Positions 35,206 through 45,327 of a DNA stretch of 64,000 nucleotides are shown piece after piece. The stretch comes from Paenibacillus xylanexedens (GTDB taxonomy: Bacteria > Bacillota > Bacilli > Paenibacillales > Paenibacillaceae). The position numbers and the translations under genes were made by a program. The notes below the pieces were generated by a model. That model did no database searches. It had not been told where the DNA came from and saw only the letters and a program-made list of their open reading frames with translations. Where the stretch lies: NCBI RefSeq assembly GCF_001908275.1, contig NZ_CP018620.1, positions 1,798,001 to 1,862,000 on the forward strand, given 5' to 3'. Numbering within the stretch: position 1 is the first letter of the stretch; each line of letters begins with the position of its first letter.

Positions 35206-36171
35206 ATGTTAACATTAAAATATTTATTTCAACATAATGATCTTGCCGAGATGATTCTAAAGAATTGGAGTTATGATCCTGAATCGCTGGACATGTTTCA
35301 GTATTATCGTATATCCTCCAATGCCGTGTATCCGTTCAGAGATCAGGGAGAAATGAGATTGCTTCGATTTGCCCCGGTAGAGGAAAAAAATCGAAGCAAC
35401 CTTAGCGCTGAACTGGAGTTCCTCCGTTATCTTCGAACGAAACAGTATGGAGCCATGGAGCCTGTACCTGCGCATTCAGGGGCAGAACTCGTAGAGGCTC
35501 ACACGCCATGGGGAACGTACTTTGCTTCCGTATTCAAGCGAGTCCCCGGATCGCAGTTAGGAAGTATTGATTTGAATGGCTCCATCCTGTACAGCTATGG
35601 TCAGGCGTTGGGTGAGCTGCATCATTTATCACGTACATTCATGCCTGAGCAAAAGGAGAAACGCTGGACCTATACGGATGCTTTGGATTGGATGCAGGAG
35701 ATCTTGAAGGGTTTTCCTGGTGAAACGGCTGCTCTGAACGAGGTGGAGTTTCTCCGAACATATTTTGCAGCCTGGTCTGTGAACAAGCAAAATTTCGGAC
35801 TCATCCACTACGATTTTGAATTGGATAATGTCTTCTATGATGAGGGTAGCCAGTCTTGTTATGCCATTGATTTTGATGACTCGATGTATCACTGGTACGC
35901 GATGGACGTGGAACAGAGTCTGGATAGTTTACGTGAGGAGATCGAGCCTGATCAATGGGAGCAGAAGAAGCAATTTTTCCTGAACGGGTATTGGTCCAAG
36001 GCGGGAGAACGTTATGATCTGGAGGATATGTTCCCCGCTTGTCGTCGTTTTGCCAACTTGTACGGTTATGTGCGTATGCTTCGATCTGTTGCAGAGCAGT
36101 GGTCACATGAGCCGGAGTGGATGAGCGGACTAAGAGCGAGGCAGAAAAGGCAGAGCAATTCGGAAAGGTAG
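35206..36171 (+). CDS. APH/choline-kinase-fold phosphotransferase
   Basis: 321 aa from ATG 35206, eight bases after AAGGAG (the ATG at 35200 is too close to it). The kinase motifs are the catalytic loop LIHYDFELDNVF (Brenner HxD…N) near residue 205 and the metal-binding DFDD in AIDFDDSMYHW. The N-lobe is short, with GEMRLLRFAP as a possible nucleotide-binding strand. The family phosphorylates aminoglycosides, macrolides, choline, fructosamines or homoserine; the substrate cannot be read. An attenuator-like leader suggests that expression responds to translation inhibitors, which would fit an antibiotic kinase. Confidence 0.75.
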   Translation: MLTLKYLFQHNDLAEMILKNWSYDPESLDMFQYYRISSNAVYPFRDQGEMRLLRFAPVEEKNRSNLSAELEFLRYLRTKQYGAMEPVPAHSGAELVEAHTPWGTYFASVFKRVPGSQLGSIDLNGSILYSYGQALGELHHLSRTFMPEQKEKRWTYTDALDWMQEILKGFPGETAALNEVEFLRTYFAAWSVNKQNFGLIHYDFELDNVFYDEGSQSCYAIDFDDSMYHWYAMDVEQSLDSLREEIEPDQWEQKKQFFLNGYWSKAGERYDLEDMFPACRRFANLYGYVRMLRSVAEQWSHEPEWMSGLRARQKRQSNSER

Positions 36172-36258
36172 TCGACAGCTAAGATTTGTTCCAATTCACC
36201 CTAGGCTAGTCAAGATCCATGAGCACTGAAGTTTTGAAGAATCATTCACGTAAATTGG

Positions 36259-36306
36259 TCCCGCGGTCAGATGCAGATTCTCTGTATCGATCACGGGGCT
36301 TTTCAT
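36259..36306 (+). terminator. Terminator after the APH-type gene
   Basis: A stem of about 17 bp with G-U pairs: CCCGCGGTC/GATCACGGGG and ATGCAGA/TCTGTAT around 36259-36299, then TTTTC. It lies 88 bases after the gene. Confidence 0.65.
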
Positions 36307-36524
36307 TTTGTTCGAACATTACCGAATAATGAAACGGAAGTGGAAATCTTGTAGAAAGGTTGGATGGGACTTTCATTCTTTCCATGTTAAAAATGGTATT
36401 TTGATGTCGAATTATACAAAAAAATGTTAAAAAAACAAATAAAATAGTTATTGATTAAATGTGGGTGGGATGATAAGTTGTAATTAACTTATTTTAGGAT
36501 AAATTATATATAAAGGAGAATTAG
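36307..36524. other. AT-rich leader of the NRPS operon
   Basis: No gene. The last 110 bases (from about 36410) are markedly AT-rich with A and T runs compared with both sides, as expected for a region bound by transition-state repressors or H-NS-like proteins and containing the operon promoter. No convincing -35/-10 pair could be fixed. AAAGGAG at 36511-36517 is the ribosome binding site of the first NRPS gene. Confidence 0.4.
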
Positions 36525-39500
36525 ATGGGAAATGTATGTGTTGATCTGCAACCTTTAACAGAGCATCAACAAAGAATATGGTACATGGAAATGTTATATC
36601 CAAAATCAGATGTATGGATGATTACATCCAAGATGAGCATACCGGAACCGATCGATTTCCCCTTGTTAGAGCAGTCGATTAACAGGGTTTTGAAGAATAA
36701 CGAACTGCTTCGAACTCGGATTATACTGGATCAAGGTGAGAATAAACAATACATCCAACCTTATGAGTACAGATCACTCAAGCATATTCATGAAGATCCA
36801 GCCTTGACGGGTGTGACATGGACTGAGTATGTGGGTAACCAACCGATTCATGTACATAGTGAAGATCTATGTCAGTTTTATACGTATGAGGGTCATGGAC
36901 AATACGGATACATCATTCAGGTTCACCATATCATCTGTGATGGCCTGGGATTATTCCAGTTGACGAATGAGATTACGGCAACCTATCATGCCGAACTGAA
37001 AGATGGTAATGCAAGCAGGATTGAATCTACGATTCACGATTATGAATACTATATAAATAGTGAACAACAATATCTCGCTTCCAAACGCTATGTGAAAGAT
37101 CATGCCTTTTGGAGAGAGAAGTTTCATACGATTCCCGAATTTATGGAAATGAAAGCGCACAATCCCCTTCTAACTCACACCGCAGCCAGAAGAAAAACGA
37201 TGAATATGGATCACTCCATGTATGTACGTTTGAAAGATTTCTGTCGTCAGAAGAATGTCAGCGTATTTACCTTTTTTCTCTCAACTCTAGCTATTCTGCT
37301 AAATAAACTCACTCACCAAACCGATTTGGTCGTTGGAACCAACTACGCGAACCGAACTAGTAAAACAGATAAAGACATGATTGGCATGTTTGTCACAACC
37401 ATACCTGTCAGGATCGGGGTAGTACCCTCTGAAACCGTGTTAACCATGCTGCAACGCATTTCCAATGAACAAAAAGAAATATTGCGTCATCAGAAATATC
37501 CGTATAATCAGCTGATCCGTGATCTGAGAGAGTCGCTCTCCTTACCGGAACTGAACAGACTGTTCGGCATATCACTGGTCTATCGTCCAGAACGCTTTGA
37601 CAAGATGCAAGGACATGATGTCTATATGGACAACAAGTTTAACGGACATGAGACGAATGATCTGCTTATCAACATTATTGAAAAAATCAATGAGGATCGT
37701 ATCATATTTCAGATGGATTATCGGATCCAGTTGTTCAGTGAATCGTTCATGGACAATCTGCTCGATCAGTTTCTTACGGTTACGGAAGCCATTCTGGAGC
37801 ATTCTGAACAAAGAATTCAACAGATCAGCATTGTAAGCGAAGCCGATAAACAATCGATGCTAACCGAGTTTAATGATACCAGGGCGTCTTATCCTAGCGA
37901 CAAAACGGTCATCCAGTTGTTTGAAGAACAGGCAGCTGCTACCCCTCAACATACAGCACTTATCCTGGGGGATAAGGAGATGAACTATGGACAATTGAAT
38001 GCCAGAGCTAACGGCTTGGCTACAACATTGATCAGCAGAGGAATCAAGCAACGAGAACTGGTAGGCATTATTGCAACCCACAGTATGGAGATGGTTATCG
38101 CGATTCTGGCTGTTATGAAAGCCGGGTGTGCTTACATTCCAATTGACCCCGAGTATCCCGATGAGCGAATTCATCATATTTTGAAAGACTCTCAGGTAAG
38201 TTTCGTCCTGGTTAATAAGCTTGTTCATTTGCCGGACGGTCTAGAAGTCATTGACTTGCTTGAAGAAAATGATGGATATATACCAACAGATAATCTGAAC
38301 TTGACCATAGATATGAAGGATCTGGCTTATGTCATCTACACATCAGGGTCAACTGGAGCGCCGAAGGGTGTACTAGTGGAACATAAGGGATTGACGAACT
38401 ATATATGGTGGGCGAGTCAGACCTATGTTACTGAAGGTAAAACGACTTTTTCACTGTATTCATCCATCGCTTTTGACCTGACCATCACCTCCATCTTTAC
38501 GCCGTTAATTACGGGCAACACGATGATCATATACAACTCGTCTCATAACAAGGGGTTGATTGCTGATGTTGTCCTGGATCCACGAGTCGATCTGGTCAAG
38601 CTGACGCCGGCGCACCTGCAATTGATTCAGGATATGAACATTATGGACAGATCCAATGTCCGAACATTTATTGTGGGCGGCGATAATCTGAGTGCTTCAC
38701 TGGCTGCGAATATTACCCGGCAAAGCAAACATGAGGTTACCATTTTCAATGAATATGGACCGACAGAGACGGTGGTGGGCTGTATGATCTATGCCTACAA
38801 TCCACATGTTGACCAAACGGAGTATGTGCCCATCGGCAAGCCCATTCAGAACACATCCATATATGTGCTCGATCAATCACTGCAATACGTTCCTGTCGGT
38901 GTTCAGGGTGAATTATTGGTTGGGGGAGACGGAGTGACCAGAGGCTATCTGAACCAACCCGAATTGACGGGCAGAAAATACGTCGAACACCCGGATCATC
39001 CAGGCGAGAGATTGTACCGGACAGGTGATCTATGCAGGTTAAGAGAAGACGGTCAGATGGAATACCTCGGAAGAATGGATGACCAAGTGAAGATTCGCGG
39101 GTATCGAATTGAACTGGGTGAGGTCAAGGCAGCTTTCTTGAAGATCAAAGGAATCCGAGATGTTGCTGTAAGCGTCAAGACGGATCAGCAATCCCGTCAG
39201 TTATGTGCTCATTACGTCAGCGATGCACATGTGACCCGGAGGATGATACGGGATAATCTGGTATCTCTGTTGCCGGAGTATATGGTTCCCACACATCTGA
39301 TCAAGGTGTCTTCGATTCCACTTACCATTAACGGCAAGATTGATTACTTGGCGTTATCGATAGAGAAGCCACAATCGGATGAAGAAAATGTGTATGTGGC
39401 ACCGAATACTGTCATGGAACAGACGATATCTACCATCTGGTCTGAGATTCTCGGATTGGAAGAGGTGGGTGTGACGGACCATTTCTACGAGCGTGGTGGT

Positions 39501-41147
39501 GATTCGCTCAAGTTGATTCAGATCTACACAAGGCTTTCCGAGATAGGTTTTGATTTTTCGATTAACGATATGTTTAATTTCCCTACAATCCAATCCTTAA
39601 GTTCACATCTGGATCAGATCATGGAAGCAAAGGAAGGCATGATGAGTATGGAACACAACACAGTGAAGAGATCCAAAGTGGATGTATTGAACGGAATTAT
39701 GGACAAGCCGATCTTCCTGTCTACAGATATTCCCAGAGTTGATCCGTCACTCAAAGGTGTAATGTCATTCAACCAGGAATCCCTGTGGCTGGTTGAACAG
39801 TTCGAGGGGAAGAGCACCAAATATAATATTCCCGGACATGTCCTTTTTGAAGGCGCATTCTCGGAAGAGGCATACATCTATGCATTGAATCAGATTGTGC
39901 AGCGGCATGATGTATTGAGAACGTATTTTGTTGTAGAAAACAATACACCGGTGCAGCGAATCAGGCCTTACGAGCCTTTTGGCATTGAGGTCCAGCATAC
40001 GCTGAGGGATAATTCCCAAGCCAGTCTGAAGCGTGTAATTGAAGAAGAATCCAAACACCAGTTCAACCTGGAAACCGGGCCGATGTATTATTTTGGATTG
40101 TATCAGATCCATGCACATCAATATTTTGCCTATTTTAATTTTCATCACATTATCTTCGATGGCTGGTCTCAGGATATCCTGATGGCTGAACTGGGGTCAT
40201 ACTATAATGCTTATCTGAGGGGAGAAAATGCAGCAATAGAGAATTTGAGTATTCAATATTCCGACTATTCACATTGGCAAAAAGGAAAATGGATGACTGA
40301 AGAATTTCCGACAGTTCTAGATTATTGGCGCAACCAGTTGGGAAGTACCGTCAACCGATCGGTAAAAGTATTGCCCTATGACCGGGAGCCTTCGCTGAAC
40401 AACGTGGATACCGGAGATATACTGCTCGCAGAAATTCCGATACAAACCATTGACATGATCAAAAAGGCCGGTATGAAAAACAATGCCAGTCTGTACATCA
40501 CCATGCTCACCGCCTACAAAATGTTGCTGTACTTTTACTCGGGTGAAATCGAGATCGTCGTAGGAACACCCGTAGCAAACCGGAATCGTGCCGAAGTGCA
40601 GCGATTGATCGGATATTTCTCCAACAGCCTTGCCTTGAAGACGGTCATGGACCCGGAACAGTCCATAGATGCCCAGATTATTTCGGTTAGAAATACGGTA
40701 TTTGAAGCGTTTGATCATCAGGAGATGCCTTTCGGCAAGCTGATTGAACTGCTGAACCCGGATCGAGCTTCGGGACTGACCCCGTTCTTCCAGACGTGGT
40801 TTGTACTTGATGTCAAAAATACGTACAACATCGAAGGGCTAAATATTGCTCAAAATGAAATTTTGTGGGGACACAGCGGCAAGAGCAAGTGGGATCTGAC
40901 ATTAAATCTCATCGAGGCTGATCATGTAATGAATGCCGTGGTGGAATACAAAACAGAGTTGTTTGGCAAATCCACCATGAAGAGATTCCTGCATGATTAT
41001 ATGGCTGTAGTGGAGCTGATTGCGGCTGACTCCTCGCGGAGTCTTCAAGCTGTACGTCATGATTGGGAGGTGATGGCCCACGAGTACAAGATGGTGTTGC
41101 TGAATAGCAGTAAGAGCAAAAAGAAATTTAACAAAATCAAATCTTAG
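36525..41147 (+). CDS. Nonribosomal peptide synthetase, C-A(Asn-like)-PCP-C
   Basis: 1540 aa. C1: intact HHIICDG near residue 134. As the first domain of the line it may acylate the first residue (starter C). A domain: YTSGSTGAPKG near 602; pocket residues read by alignment to GrsA are D-L-T-K-I-G-E-V-G-K, close to the published Asn code DLTKLGEVGK. PCP: GGDS, Ser near 994. C2: HHIIFDG near 1207, then the protein ends. It therefore loads Asn and carries the condensation domain for the residue activated by the next NRPS. No epimerase domain. A hydroxylase gene follows after 11 bases; Asn on this PCP, or free Asn, is its likely substrate. Confidence 0.92.
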   Translation: MGNVCVDLQPLTEHQQRIWYMEMLYPKSDVWMITSKMSIPEPIDFPLLEQSINRVLKNNELLRTRIILDQGENKQYIQPYEYRSLKHIHEDPALTGVTWTEYVGNQPIHVHSEDLCQFYTYEGHGQYGYIIQVHHIICDGLGLFQLTNEITATYHAELKDGNASRIESTIHDYEYYINSEQQYLASKRYVKDHAFWREKFHTIPEFMEMKAHNPLLTHTAARRKTMNMDHSMYVRLKDFCRQKNVSVFTFFLSTLAILLNKLTHQTDLVVGTNYANRTSKTDKDMIGMFVTTIPVRIGVVPSETVLTMLQRISNEQKEILRHQKYPYNQLIRDLRESLSLPELNRLFGISLVYRPERFDKMQGHDVYMDNKFNGHETNDLLINIIEKINEDRIIFQMDYRIQLFSESFMDNLLDQFLTVTEAILEHSEQRIQQISIVSEADKQSMLTEFNDTRASYPSDKTVIQLFEEQAAATPQHTALILGDKEMNYGQLNARANGLATTLISRGIKQRELVGIIATHSMEMVIAILAVMKAGCAYIPIDPEYPDERIHHILKDSQVSFVLVNKLVHLPDGLEVIDLLEENDGYIPTDNLNLTIDMKDLAYVIYTSGSTGAPKGVLVEHKGLTNYIWWASQTYVTEGKTTFSLYSSIAFDLTITSIFTPLITGNTMIIYNSSHNKGLIADVVLDPRVDLVKLTPAHLQLIQDMNIMDRSNVRTFIVGGDNLSASLAANITRQSKHEVTIFNEYGPTETVVGCMIYAYNPHVDQTEYVPIGKPIQNTSIYVLDQSLQYVPVGVQGELLVGGDGVTRGYLNQPELTGRKYVEHPDHPGERLYRTGDLCRLREDGQMEYLGRMDDQVKIRGYRIELGEVKAAFLKIKGIRDVAVSVKTDQQSRQLCAHYVSDAHVTRRMIRDNLVSLLPEYMVPTHLIKVSSIPLTINGKIDYLALSIEKPQSDEENVYVAPNTVMEQTISTIWSEILGLEEVGVTDHFYERGGDSLKLIQIYTRLSEIGFDFSINDMFNFPTIQSLSSHLDQIMEAKEGMMSMEHNTVKRSKVDVLNGIMDKPIFLSTDIPRVDPSLKGVMSFNQESLWLVEQFEGKSTKYNIPGHVLFEGAFSEEAYIYALNQIVQRHDVLRTYFVVENNTPVQRIRPYEPFGIEVQHTLRDNSQASLKRVIEEESKHQFNLETGPMYYFGLYQIHAHQYFAYFNFHHIIFDGWSQDILMAELGSYYNAYLRGENAAIENLSIQYSDYSHWQKGKWMTEEFPTVLDYWRNQLGSTVNRSVKVLPYDREPSLNNVDTGDILLAEIPIQTIDMIKKAGMKNNASLYITMLTAYKMLLYFYSGEIEIVVGTPVANRNRAEVQRLIGYFSNSLALKTVMDPEQSIDAQIISVRNTVFEAFDHQEMPFGKLIELLNPDRASGLTPFFQTWFVLDVKNTYNIEGLNIAQNEILWGHSGKSKWDLTLNLIEADHVMNAVVEYKTELFGKSTMKRFLHDYMAVVELIAADSSRSLQAVRHDWEVMAHEYKMVLLNSSKSKKKFNKIKS

Positions 41148-41158
41148 GAGGAATAACT

Positions 41159-42163
41159 ATGAAGAAGAAATTTGATAAAGGTGCGCAGATGGTCATCCAG
41201 AAAGAAATTGTGAAGCAATCGTTTCTGGAGGAAGGTCAGGAACTGCCGTTGGTAATCAAACCCAATGTAGCCGGTCTGGATCTGAATCAATGGTATCTCA
41301 ACAATAAGGATATGGTAGAAGAGAAAATTTTGGAATATGGTGGCGTCCTGTTCAGAGGTTTTGATACTACCACACCAGAAAGCTTTTATGGGTTCATCGA
41401 TGTAAGCTGCCCCGAACCGCTCAGTTATAAAGAAGGAGCAACACCGAGAACCCAAGTACAGGGCAAGGTGTATACGTCAACGGAATTTCCGAACGAGGAG
41501 ACTATTGCACCGCATAATGAACTGTCCTACGTCATGACATGGCCCAAAAAAATCTGGTTCTCCAGTATCGTTGTTGCTGATGAAGGAGGAGAAACACCTA
41601 TTGTGGATGTACGGAAAGTATATAACCTCATTGATCCGGACATTCGGGATGTTTTTGCAGAGAAAGGCTGGATGTTGGTTCGAAACTACGGAACTGGATT
41701 CGGACAGACCTGGCAGTATGTTTTCCACACGGAGTCCAAGGACGAGGTCGAGCAATATTGCCTGGACAACAACATGGCTTGCCAATGGAATGAGGATGGA
41801 ACATTGACAACGAAACAGGTGAGACCGGCCATTACGATCCACCCGGATACAAATGAGAACCTGTGGTTCAATCATATTGCATTCTGGCATAGCAGTAGCT
41901 TGAACGAGGAAGTTCGCAACTTGATGCTCGAAGAATTTGGAGAGAGCGGCTTGCCATACCAGACGTATTATGGAGACGGAACTTCAATTGATGCTGATGT
42001 GGCTGCACATATTCGTCAGGCTTATGCCGATGCCACGATCGCATTTCCATGGCAAGAGGGAGATATTCTTATGCTGGACAATATGCTGGTGGCGCATGCA
42101 CGGAACCCGTATCAGGGAGATCGAAAAGTACTGGTAGCCATGGGAGAACCCGTGAGTCGTTAA
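41159..42163 (+). CDS. TauD/TfdA-family Fe(II)/2-oxoglutarate hydroxylase, AsnO/SyrP-like
   Basis: 334 aa, start ATG 41159 seven bases after TAGGAGG. The iron-binding facial triad is visible: HxE in IAPHNELSY (His near residue 119) and the distal His in MLVAHARNPY near 311; the Arg of the following GDRKVLVAM block binds 2-oxoglutarate in relatives. Members such as AsnO (CDA) and SyrP (syringomycin) beta-hydroxylate Asn or Asp for peptide synthesis. Placement between an Asn-specific NRPS and one with a degenerate C-like domain supports beta-hydroxylation of Asn, free or PCP-bound. The specificity is inferred. Confidence 0.85.
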   Translation: MKKKFDKGAQMVIQKEIVKQSFLEEGQELPLVIKPNVAGLDLNQWYLNNKDMVEEKILEYGGVLFRGFDTTTPESFYGFIDVSCPEPLSYKEGATPRTQVQGKVYTSTEFPNEETIAPHNELSYVMTWPKKIWFSSIVVADEGGETPIVDVRKVYNLIDPDIRDVFAEKGWMLVRNYGTGFGQTWQYVFHTESKDEVEQYCLDNNMACQWNEDGTLTTKQVRPAITIHPDTNENLWFNHIAFWHSSSLNEEVRNLMLEEFGESGLPYQTYYGDGTSIDADVAAHIRQAYADATIAFPWQEGDILMLDNMLVAHARNPYQGDRKVLVAMGEPVSR

Positions 42164-42231
42164 GCCTCAATTGCGCCTGAAGGAAATTACATTCGAACTG
42201 AAAATACATTAGAAATGCAGGAGGATTGAAC

Positions 42232-45200
42232 ATGGAAAATGTAATGCTGGGTTATCCCCTTTCACCACAACAGAAACGACTGCATGAACTGAATAATAAC
42301 GGATTAACATCACTGGTCCCAAGTGTAATTGCTGTTAACATCGAAGGTGAGTGCTCCAATGATCAGATTGAATTAGCCGTGAAGAGAATAGCCGAGAAAT
42401 ACAGCACACTCCGCACTTCCATAGAAGCCGATCCCAATTATGGGGTCCATCTTCAGAAAGTAGATTCGGAGACCAGAAGCCGATTCCGTACTGCATATTC
42501 CGATGAACCGATTCAGGAGCAGGATATCCAAGGGCTGATCCGAAAGGAGTTGGACACATGGACAGGTGATTATTCGCTGGAAGCCATTAACGTGGATCTG
42601 TCCGAACGTTCCAAAGTGTTGATTCTCGCTTTTGATCCACAGTTCTCGGATATTGAACCTGCCGTTATTCTAGCGGATTTATCACAATTAATCGTGTCTG
42701 AGGTGGACCCTGAACTTTTGGAAGAAGAGGTACCGTACTATGCTGTATCCGAGTGGTTGAATGACCTGTTGACCAATGATGAGCACGCGGAGGAAAGAAG
42801 TTTTTGGAACAATAAACGGTTCGATCATGTTGATAAACAATTGTCCATGGTATCCGGTAGCGGAACCACGAGTATTACGATGGCAAGTTTCCCTGTGGAA
42901 GGGTCACCAGAATTGTGGGCTGAACTTGAGAAGGTAGCGGAGAAGGCTGGAAGTACGATAGATAACGTTACGCTCGCCTGTTGGAATCTGACTTTGCATC
43001 TGCTGGGCGAGGATAAGGAACTAACGGTTGGCGTACATACGCTTGGCCGACAAGATGAGGATTTGGAGAAGGTTGTCGGTGCATTGAATCGATACGTACC
43101 TCTGTACTCGGGCTTGAAAGAGGACGACACGCTGACTCAGTTTTTCCAAAGAACGACGAGTGAAGCGAAAGATAGTGCAGAATATGCAGATTATTTTGAC
43201 TTCAAAATGTTTAGCAAATCGAATTTGAGTCAATCTGTGTTCTCCTATGGATTCGAGAGTCGGGATGCATCATCCGTGGTGGAATCGGGTGGTCACACGT
43301 TCCGGGTTGTGTATCAGTCGGAACAGATTGAACCGGTTCACCTTGGACTCCATATCCAGCAATACCCTGATCGCAGAGATATCGTTCTTCGATATAACGA
43401 GGAAAAGTACACTCCGACAGAGATTGGCTACGTAGCGGATATATTCACACATATTTGCAACAAGGCCTATGTGAATCTGGATGAACCCGTATCGTCTAAT
43501 ATCATCCCTGATCATCTGACATTTACATTGCAATCGATTCTTCAAGGAGAGGTTCGGGAATATGCAACCTCGACATTGGTGGAGATGCTGGACGAACAAG
43601 CCTTGAAGACACCAGATCAGGTTGCGGTTGTGTCCGGTAACACTCTGCTTACGTTCCGGGAAATCCATCAGAAGTCCAAACAGCTTGCCCACTATCTGCA
43701 TCGGACAAGAAGTGTCGGGCATGGAGATGTAGTCGGGGTAAGCGTGGAGAGATCTCCTGAGCTGGTCATAGCCCTTCTGTCGGTGCTTCGAGCAGGTGCG
43801 GCTTATGTACCACTTGATCCGGATTATCCCAATGAGCGATTGTCCTATATCCGTGAGAATGCCCGCATTGAAACGGTGCTGTTGTTGAATAAAAACAATG
43901 AACGGCTCAATTCCCTTTTTGCTAATCCTGTGTTTCTTGAAGAAGAAGGTGAGGCAATTGCGAATGAGCCCACGGATGCACCGGCAATCGGAGTAGATGC
44001 CAGAGATATCGCCTATATTCTCTATACTTCTGGTTCCACAGGCAGACCCAAAGGGGTCAAAGTGTCACATCAGGCCATCAGCAACCATATGCATTGGATG
44101 AACAATGAATTTCCACTGAGCGGGGAAGACGCTGTATTGCAGAAAACATCGATTAATTTCGATGCATCGGTATGGGAATTCTATGCACCGCTCACTACGG
44201 GCGCAAGGCTGGTTCTTGCTGAGCCGGACATGCATGCTGATCCCGACTATCTGCTCGATATTATTTATAAAGAACGGATTACAACATTACAGGTTGTACC
44301 TACCATGCTTCAGGCTTTGGTGGAAAAAGAAACCCTCTCTTCAGCACCGTTAAAAAGGGTGTTCAGCGGCGGAGAGAGACTGGGAATTCCGCTCCAGAAG
44401 GCTTTCTTTGCTGGTTCCAACGCTCAGTTAATTAACTTGTACGGCCCAACTGAGGCGAGTATTGATACGACGTATCATATCTGTGACAAGGATAACGTTC
44501 ATGAAACGATCGGCAGACCCATTCATAATACGAATCTGCTCGTGCTGGACTCGAACCTGAATCTTGTCCCGCCAGGTGTTGCCGGAGAGTTATATATCAG
44601 TGGAAAGGGTCTGGCAGATGGCTATGTGGATGAACATCTAAATGATCAGGCTTTCCTGACACATGCTTATACGCCGGACAAGGTGATGTACAAAACCGGT
44701 GACAGGGTTCGTTATTTTCCGGATGGTCATATCGAATACATTGGCAGGGTTGACCGGCAGGTGAAGTTAAGAGGGTACCGGATCGAACTCGGTGAGATCG
44801 AGAAGGTTCTGAATGAACACCCTCATGTGCGACTTGCAGCGGCGAAGTTGTTAGAGAAGACAGAACCATTGCTGGCTGCCTATGTAGAACTGGATACCAC
44901 TGGAGAGATTCAGGATGTCAAACAGTGGATTTCATCCGCACTTCCCGAATATATGATTCCGAACGTCATCCAAGTGCTGGAGCATTTACCGCTGCTGAGC
45001 AATGGGAAAATTGATTATCACGCCCTGCCGGACGTGGATGTGAGTTCCGGAGCGAAATATGCCGCACCAACGACAACCGTTGAGCAGATTGTTGCCCAGA
45101 TCTGGAGAGCGGTATTGAAGCGGGAGCAGATTAGTATTGATGAGAATTTCTTTGCACTCGGAGGGCATTCGCTTATCGCAACGCAGGTCATCTCTGGGAT

Positions 45201-45327
45201 CAGACAACAGGTAGGTGTTAATCTGCCGCTACGTAAAATATTTGATGCGCCTACCATTCGTGAATTGTCCGAAGTGATTGAGAATCTGTTATTGGAAGCG
45301 AATGGTTATTCTGCGGAGGGTAATTAA
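42232..45327 (+). CDS. Nonribosomal peptide synthetase, degenerate C-like domain - A(Gln-like) - PCP
   Basis: 1031 aa from ATG 42232 (CAGGAGG upstream). The first 430 residues have the length and order of a condensation domain (YPLSPQQKRLHEL opening, VGVHTLGRQ-type late motif), but the HHxxxDG position reads DPQFSDI near residue 137, so both His are lost. Because the previous protein already ends with an intact C domain, this one is not needed for peptide bond formation. A domain: ILYTSGSTGRPKG near 597; pocket D-A-W-Q-F-G-L-I-D-K, which I recall as a Gln code (moderate). PCP: LGGHSL, Ser near 980. There is no TE, so the chain passes to the next NRPS. Confidence 0.9.
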   Translation: MENVMLGYPLSPQQKRLHELNNNGLTSLVPSVIAVNIEGECSNDQIELAVKRIAEKYSTLRTSIEADPNYGVHLQKVDSETRSRFRTAYSDEPIQEQDIQGLIRKELDTWTGDYSLEAINVDLSERSKVLILAFDPQFSDIEPAVILADLSQLIVSEVDPELLEEEVPYYAVSEWLNDLLTNDEHAEERSFWNNKRFDHVDKQLSMVSGSGTTSITMASFPVEGSPELWAELEKVAEKAGSTIDNVTLACWNLTLHLLGEDKELTVGVHTLGRQDEDLEKVVGALNRYVPLYSGLKEDDTLTQFFQRTTSEAKDSAEYADYFDFKMFSKSNLSQSVFSYGFESRDASSVVESGGHTFRVVYQSEQIEPVHLGLHIQQYPDRRDIVLRYNEEKYTPTEIGYVADIFTHICNKAYVNLDEPVSSNIIPDHLTFTLQSILQGEVREYATSTLVEMLDEQALKTPDQVAVVSGNTLLTFREIHQKSKQLAHYLHRTRSVGHGDVVGVSVERSPELVIALLSVLRAGAAYVPLDPDYPNERLSYIRENARIETVLLLNKNNERLNSLFANPVFLEEEGEAIANEPTDAPAIGVDARDIAYILYTSGSTGRPKGVKVSHQAISNHMHWMNNEFPLSGEDAVLQKTSINFDASVWEFYAPLTTGARLVLAEPDMHADPDYLLDIIYKERITTLQVVPTMLQALVEKETLSSAPLKRVFSGGERLGIPLQKAFFAGSNAQLINLYGPTEASIDTTYHICDKDNVHETIGRPIHNTNLLVLDSNLNLVPPGVAGELYISGKGLADGYVDEHLNDQAFLTHAYTPDKVMYKTGDRVRYFPDGHIEYIGRVDRQVKLRGYRIELGEIEKVLNEHPHVRLAAAKLLEKTEPLLAAYVELDTTGEIQDVKQWISSALPEYMIPNVIQVLEHLPLLSNGKIDYHALPDVDVSSGAKYAAPTTTVEQIVAQIWRAVLKREQISIDENFFALGGHSLIATQVISGIRQQVGVNLPLRKIFDAPTIRELSEVIENLLLEANGYSAEGN

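Noticed and set aside
36471..36508. TTGTAA…TAAATT as the NRPS operon promoter
   Set aside because: The predicted transcription start would fall inside or next to the ribosome binding site, and the boxes are weak in an AT-rich stretch where chance matches are common.
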